A stretch of DNA of 7,887 nucleotides, taken from contig DKYZ01000004.1 of NCBI GenBank assembly GCA_002493515.1, positions 1-7,887 on the forward strand, read 5' to 3'. The DNA is from Porphyromonadaceae bacterium UBA7087 (GTDB taxonomy: Bacteria; Bacteroidota; Bacteroidia; Bacteroidales; Muribaculaceae). The position numbers were made by a program, and so were the translations under genes. The number at the start of each line of letters is the position of its first letter. Position 1 is the stretch's first letter. The notes below the pieces were generated by a model, which was not told where the DNA came from, did no database searches, and saw only the letters and a list, made by a program, of their open reading frames with translations. Of this stretch, positions 5,090 through 7,887 are shown piece after piece.

Positions 5090-6904
5090 TCATTTTGGAT
5101 TCTTGAGATACTGGGTTATCGTGAACGACCTTGCGTCGTCCTCAAGATATATCTCGAACTTATCCCCCACATCCTTGAGCTCCAGACCCCTCCCGTTTCC
5201 TTTCATCACCTCGGCCTTGGGACGCGCCTTGATTGATTCGCCCTGATTGTTAATCAGCCATCTGGAGATGTAATCGGGAAGATATTTCTTGAAAACCCCC
5301 TTTGAGGAGGCTGTCAGCGGCAGCCTGATATCCTTATAGTCTCCTATACGGTCAAACTCCAGCACAATCTCCTGGCTGCGGTATGGAATATAATCGCCGT
5401 TACTGTCAAACACAGGATTACCTTTTGCATCACATTCCTTGGCGATTATGGTCAGAAAAACAGCCGTCTTATATTCATTCGCCAGATTGCGGTAGATCTG
5501 CGCCTTACGTTTCATTCCGGGCACTCCGTAGGAATCCATCCTGTCGGCCAGGGAAGCAAGCTCAAGACATTTGGCCGAAAGCTCGTCACGGGAATCAACC
5601 GAACCCTTCAGCGATATGTCCTTGCGCAAAGAGCTCCACCTGCCACGCACATCGTTCTCCACCAGAGGCATCACCGTCCGGAGGCGGTCGGCCGCCAGGG
5701 TGAGGGTAGCGTCGTCATACATGTCCTCGCCAGCCAGCATCTCCTCGTAGAGCATACGGGCCGTCTTGAAATCCAGGTTTCCGAAGGCCCTGTCAGCCTC
5801 GATCATAAGCGACGGCGGAGTCTTGATGCGCACCTCATACACGCTGGCGGCGCTGACCGATTCTATGCCGTGTTCCCTCAGCGAGAAGGAGAGCGGCGCA
5901 CAGTCCGGATGATGGACCACAATCTCGCCCGCCGACTCCGGGCCGCGGGCTACGTAGAGCCGGTAGACACCGTCAATCCTCTCTGCCGGTATATACTGCT
6001 CGACGCCCGTGAACATCACGTCGTCAAGATCCACATTCACGTTGATCCAGGAATAATACGGCTGCCCGTCCACTTTCGGCAGACGTGCGTCCGACATGGG
6101 ACGGTTGTCTCCCTGCTTCTGGTATACCGTATCAACTATCAACTCCGTCACCCCCTCGTCATCATAGTCAGACAGATTCCTGCCGTCCTGGAAGAGCTTT
6201 TTTCTGAAATCATTATAGATTCCGTATGCCTTCGGAGAATGAGTCTTGTCATAAATCATCTCCGCGGCCTTCAGACATCTGTATAATGTGGCTTTCTTAT
6301 CAGAGGCGGCATTCTCCGCCACATAACCCGACGGAGTCCTGAGCTCGTCGATGACAGCCAGCCTCTGGCGCACCATCGCGGAGTCCTTTCCACACCCTTC
6401 CGACAGACACCTTCCATACAGCTGCTCAGCCTTGGTGAAGTCGAGCTGTGAGAACGCCTTGTCTGCCTCTACAAGTCTCATACCCGGCACCTCAACCTCA
6501 ATCCGGTAATACTCCCCCGGACGAAGCCTGTCGGTAAAACCCAGGGAGGTGAAATCAATCACACACGGCGCGAAATCGGGATGCACTACAGTGACCTTAC
6601 CGGCATATATTCCGGCACTCTCTATCGCGAGACCTTTGGCATAGGCCACGCCGGGCTTCCCCTCCCGCGAGGAATCCGGAATCGAGTTTTCGGAATCCTT
6701 GACCACCCTCACCCCCTGGAGAGGCTCGGAAAACAGAATCTCTATATGGGCCACATCCTTCGCTCCGGAACCGGTCTCGTCAAGATGAGTCATCGAGACG
6801 GGGCGAAGTGAGGTGAGCTGCGCCTGGCAGCATAACGACAGCAGACATGCCGCCGTCGTCAATATATATCTTGCAATCATCTGACGCATGGTGTTAAGTT
6901 TCAT
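5090..6904 (-). CDS. Secreted PEGA-like / TPR-like protein with internal duplication
   Basis: This gene encodes 604 residues. The signal peptide runs from residue 1 to about 28 (IARYILTTAACLLSLCCQAQ); the ATG at 6904 is preferred, though Met6 or Met9 would also work. A two-part module occurs twice. The beta part resembles PEGA-type surface domains: VVHPDFAPCVIDF at 106-118 and VVHHPDCAPLSFSL at 329-342, leading to YRIEVEVP and YEVRIKTP. Each is followed by a TPR-like helix pair: EADKAFSQLDFTKAEQLY at 146-163 and EADRAFGNLDFKTARMLY at 369-386. More helices follow each copy. A beta-rich C-terminal domain lies at about 478-604 (AVFLTIIAKE, EIVLEFDRIGDY, RLPLTASSKGVFKKYLPDY). Similar PEGA-plus-TPR proteins are common in Bacteroidales and lack a clear function. 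It starts 33 nt after the NTF2-like gene and lies 57 nt before the lysine-rich gene, so an operon is likely. A scaffold or binding role in the envelope is an inference. Confidence 0.85.
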   Translation of the reverse strand: MKLNTMRQMIARYILTTAACLLSLCCQAQLTSLRPVSMTHLDETGSGAKDVAHIEILFSEPLQGVRVVKDSENSIPDSSREGKPGVAYAKGLAIESAGIYAGKVTVVHPDFAPCVIDFTSLGFTDRLRPGEYYRIEVEVPGMRLVEADKAFSQLDFTKAEQLYGRCLSEGCGKDSAMVRQRLAVIDELRTPSGYVAENAASDKKATLYRCLKAAEMIYDKTHSPKAYGIYNDFRKKLFQDGRNLSDYDDEGVTELIVDTVYQKQGDNRPMSDARLPKVDGQPYYSWINVNVDLDDVMFTGVEQYIPAERIDGVYRLYVARGPESAGEIVVHHPDCAPLSFSLREHGIESVSAASVYEVRIKTPPSLMIEADRAFGNLDFKTARMLYEEMLAGEDMYDDATLTLAADRLRTVMPLVENDVRGRWSSLRKDISLKGSVDSRDELSAKCLELASLADRMDSYGVPGMKRKAQIYRNLANEYKTAVFLTIIAKECDAKGNPVFDSNGDYIPYRSQEIVLEFDRIGDYKDIRLPLTASSKGVFKKYLPDYISRWLINNQGESIKARPKAEVMKGNGRGLELKDVGDKFEIYLEDDARSFTITQYLKNPK

Positions 6905-6937
6905 GTATGTGGTTGCATCATCACTACGACCCTGACC

Positions 6938-7834
6938 CTATTCAAGAAGCAGAGGCATCTGGTAGATGTTGAATTTAGTGGGGTCGTCAAGCTCGGTCCA
7001 TCCCCGGAAAAGGATCTGCGGCCCGGAGGGGTGTCCGAAATCCCACACCACATACAGACGGCCCACATCGCTGTAATGGGTGGCGTTCCAGGACTGTATG
7101 CACTCCACGGCATAATACCTTCCCTTCTCATCCAGAGAGTGTCCCATCACTGTAATGTCGGAGAACTTCACCTCTATGACCGGATTGACCTTGAAACAGC
7201 GTCTCAGTTTCTCTATATAGCCGGCCTTGTCATATTCCTTGTAGACGAATGTCTCCCCGTTGGATGTGTACTTGCGCGAGCCGGTGACCACCAGGACGTC
7301 ATTGCTGAGAAACTTCTGGAACCATGGTATATCCTTCTCATGGTAGGCCGTGGCAAGCGCCTCCATCCAGGAAAGTATGGTCAGACGGTTGTTTTCATCC
7401 TTAACCTCTGACATTCCCCTGACTATTTTATTGTACTGTTCCCGCTGGATGGTGATGTAGACATTCTGTATTATCCCCTGGGCGCTGAACGTGATTCCGA
7501 TCTCCTCATAATTGGAATCCTCGGGATTCTCATTGTCGATGAAAAGCACAGGGATGTTGCGCAGTTCATATTCACCGAACTGGTTCTGTGCGACCTTCTC
7601 TGAAACCGGGGTGTTGAAATCCTCGTCGAACGACGCGTAAACAATCTTCTTTCCTGCCCACATATTGTTGAGGGCGGCCTTGGCCTCCTGGGTTATGTCT
7701 ATCCCGCTGTAATTGATACCCTTTCCCAGGTCGGCCGCCATGTTCATGGCTGTCAGGATGGCGGCAGCGTTCTTCTGCACCTTTTTCCTCAGGGCCGGGT
7801 CATGGTTGAGTCCATAAGGGATATCCACATCCAC
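6938..7834 (-). CDS. NTF2-like domain protein of Bacteroidales; N-terminus unresolved at window edge
   Basis: A GTG at 7834 gives 298 residues. The N-terminal part (about 12-135) has a conserved look: KNAAAILTAMNMAADLGKGI, then a GIDIT..A...L..MW pattern, YELRNIPVLFID at 89-100 and a beta-rich stretch to 130. The C-terminal part (about 150-285) fits an NTF2/SnoaL-like fold: ILSWMEALATAYHEKDIPWF at 153-172, LSNDVLVVTG at 176-185, a YIEKLRRCF helix at 206-214, and strands ending LYVVWDF and ILFRGWTEL. From memory, this two-part arrangement recurs in uncharacterised Bacteroidales proteins. NTF2 folds bind small ligands or mediate assembly; no catalytic residues are evident. The frame stays open upstream of GTG for 14 more codons (NTTEAAAADKADYS) and then meets TGA at 7877-7879. 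No signal peptide is visible, although its operon partners are secreted. Either GTG is real and the protein is cytoplasmic, or the true start lies beyond a frameshift or stop near the edge. Confidence 0.75.
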   Translation of the reverse strand: MDVDIPYGLNHDPALRKKVQKNAAAILTAMNMAADLGKGINYSGIDITQEAKAALNNMWAGKKIVYASFDEDFNTPVSEKVAQNQFGEYELRNIPVLFIDNENPEDSNYEEIGITFSAQGIIQNVYITIQREQYNKIVRGMSEVKDENNRLTILSWMEALATAYHEKDIPWFQKFLSNDVLVVTGSRKYTSNGETFVYKEYDKAGYIEKLRRCFKVNPVIEVKFSDITVMGHSLDEKGRYYAVECIQSWNATHYSDVGRLYVVWDFGHPSGPQILFRGWTELDDPTKFNIYQMPLLLE

Positions 7835-7887
7835 GCTGTAGTCCGCCTTGTCTGCCGCCGCCGCTTCGGTAGTGTTTCACTGAGTGT

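Overview
The window looks like a chromosomal piece of a Bacteroidales bacterium, probably a moderately high-GC lineage such as Muribaculaceae. The family is inferred from overall style and is not proven. The evidence is a Bacteroidetes-type -7 box (TAnnTTTG), start codons without Shine-Dalgarno sequences but with A-rich leaders, lipoproteins with acidic residues after the lipid-bearing cysteine, and several protein types typical of the order (PD-(D/E)XK ATPase, PCMD lipoprotein, PorT-like barrel, PEGA-like/TPR protein). No tRNA, rRNA, CRISPR array, transposase or phage gene was seen.

Layout. (1) Bases 1-536 hold the 3' end of an AAA-ATPase-like / PD-(D/E)XK nuclease-fold gene on the + strand. 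(2) Bases 537-847 are intergenic. They carry five degenerate direct-repeat units spaced 31-32 bp (586-744), then a short coding-like tail ending at 808, then a promoter. (3) Bases 914-4164 hold three + strand envelope genes: a lipoprotein of an uncharacterised secreted family, a lipoprotein with an Ig-like domain plus PCMD, and a small outer-membrane beta-barrel. The last two are 33 nt apart and probably co-transcribed. A hairpin with a T-rich tail separates the first from them. (4) A perfect 19-bp stem-loop (4177-4225) lies between the convergent gene sets. (5) Bases 4244-7834 hold three - strand genes, read right to left: an NTF2-like protein, a PEGA-like/TPR protein with a large internal duplication, and a small secreted protein with a lysine-rich stretch. 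Gaps of 33 and 57 nt suggest one operon whose promoter lies beyond the right edge.

How the genes may work together. The + strand trio is plausibly a cell-surface set: two lipoproteins with surface-export-like N-termini and one barrel. The - strand trio looks periplasmic or envelope-associated. No substrate or pathway can be assigned to either from sequence alone.

The least ordinary signal is the 32-bp-period array at 586-744, which no gene explains. A second point is the in-frame TGA just upstream of the NTF2-like gene at the right edge, which leaves its N-terminus unresolved.
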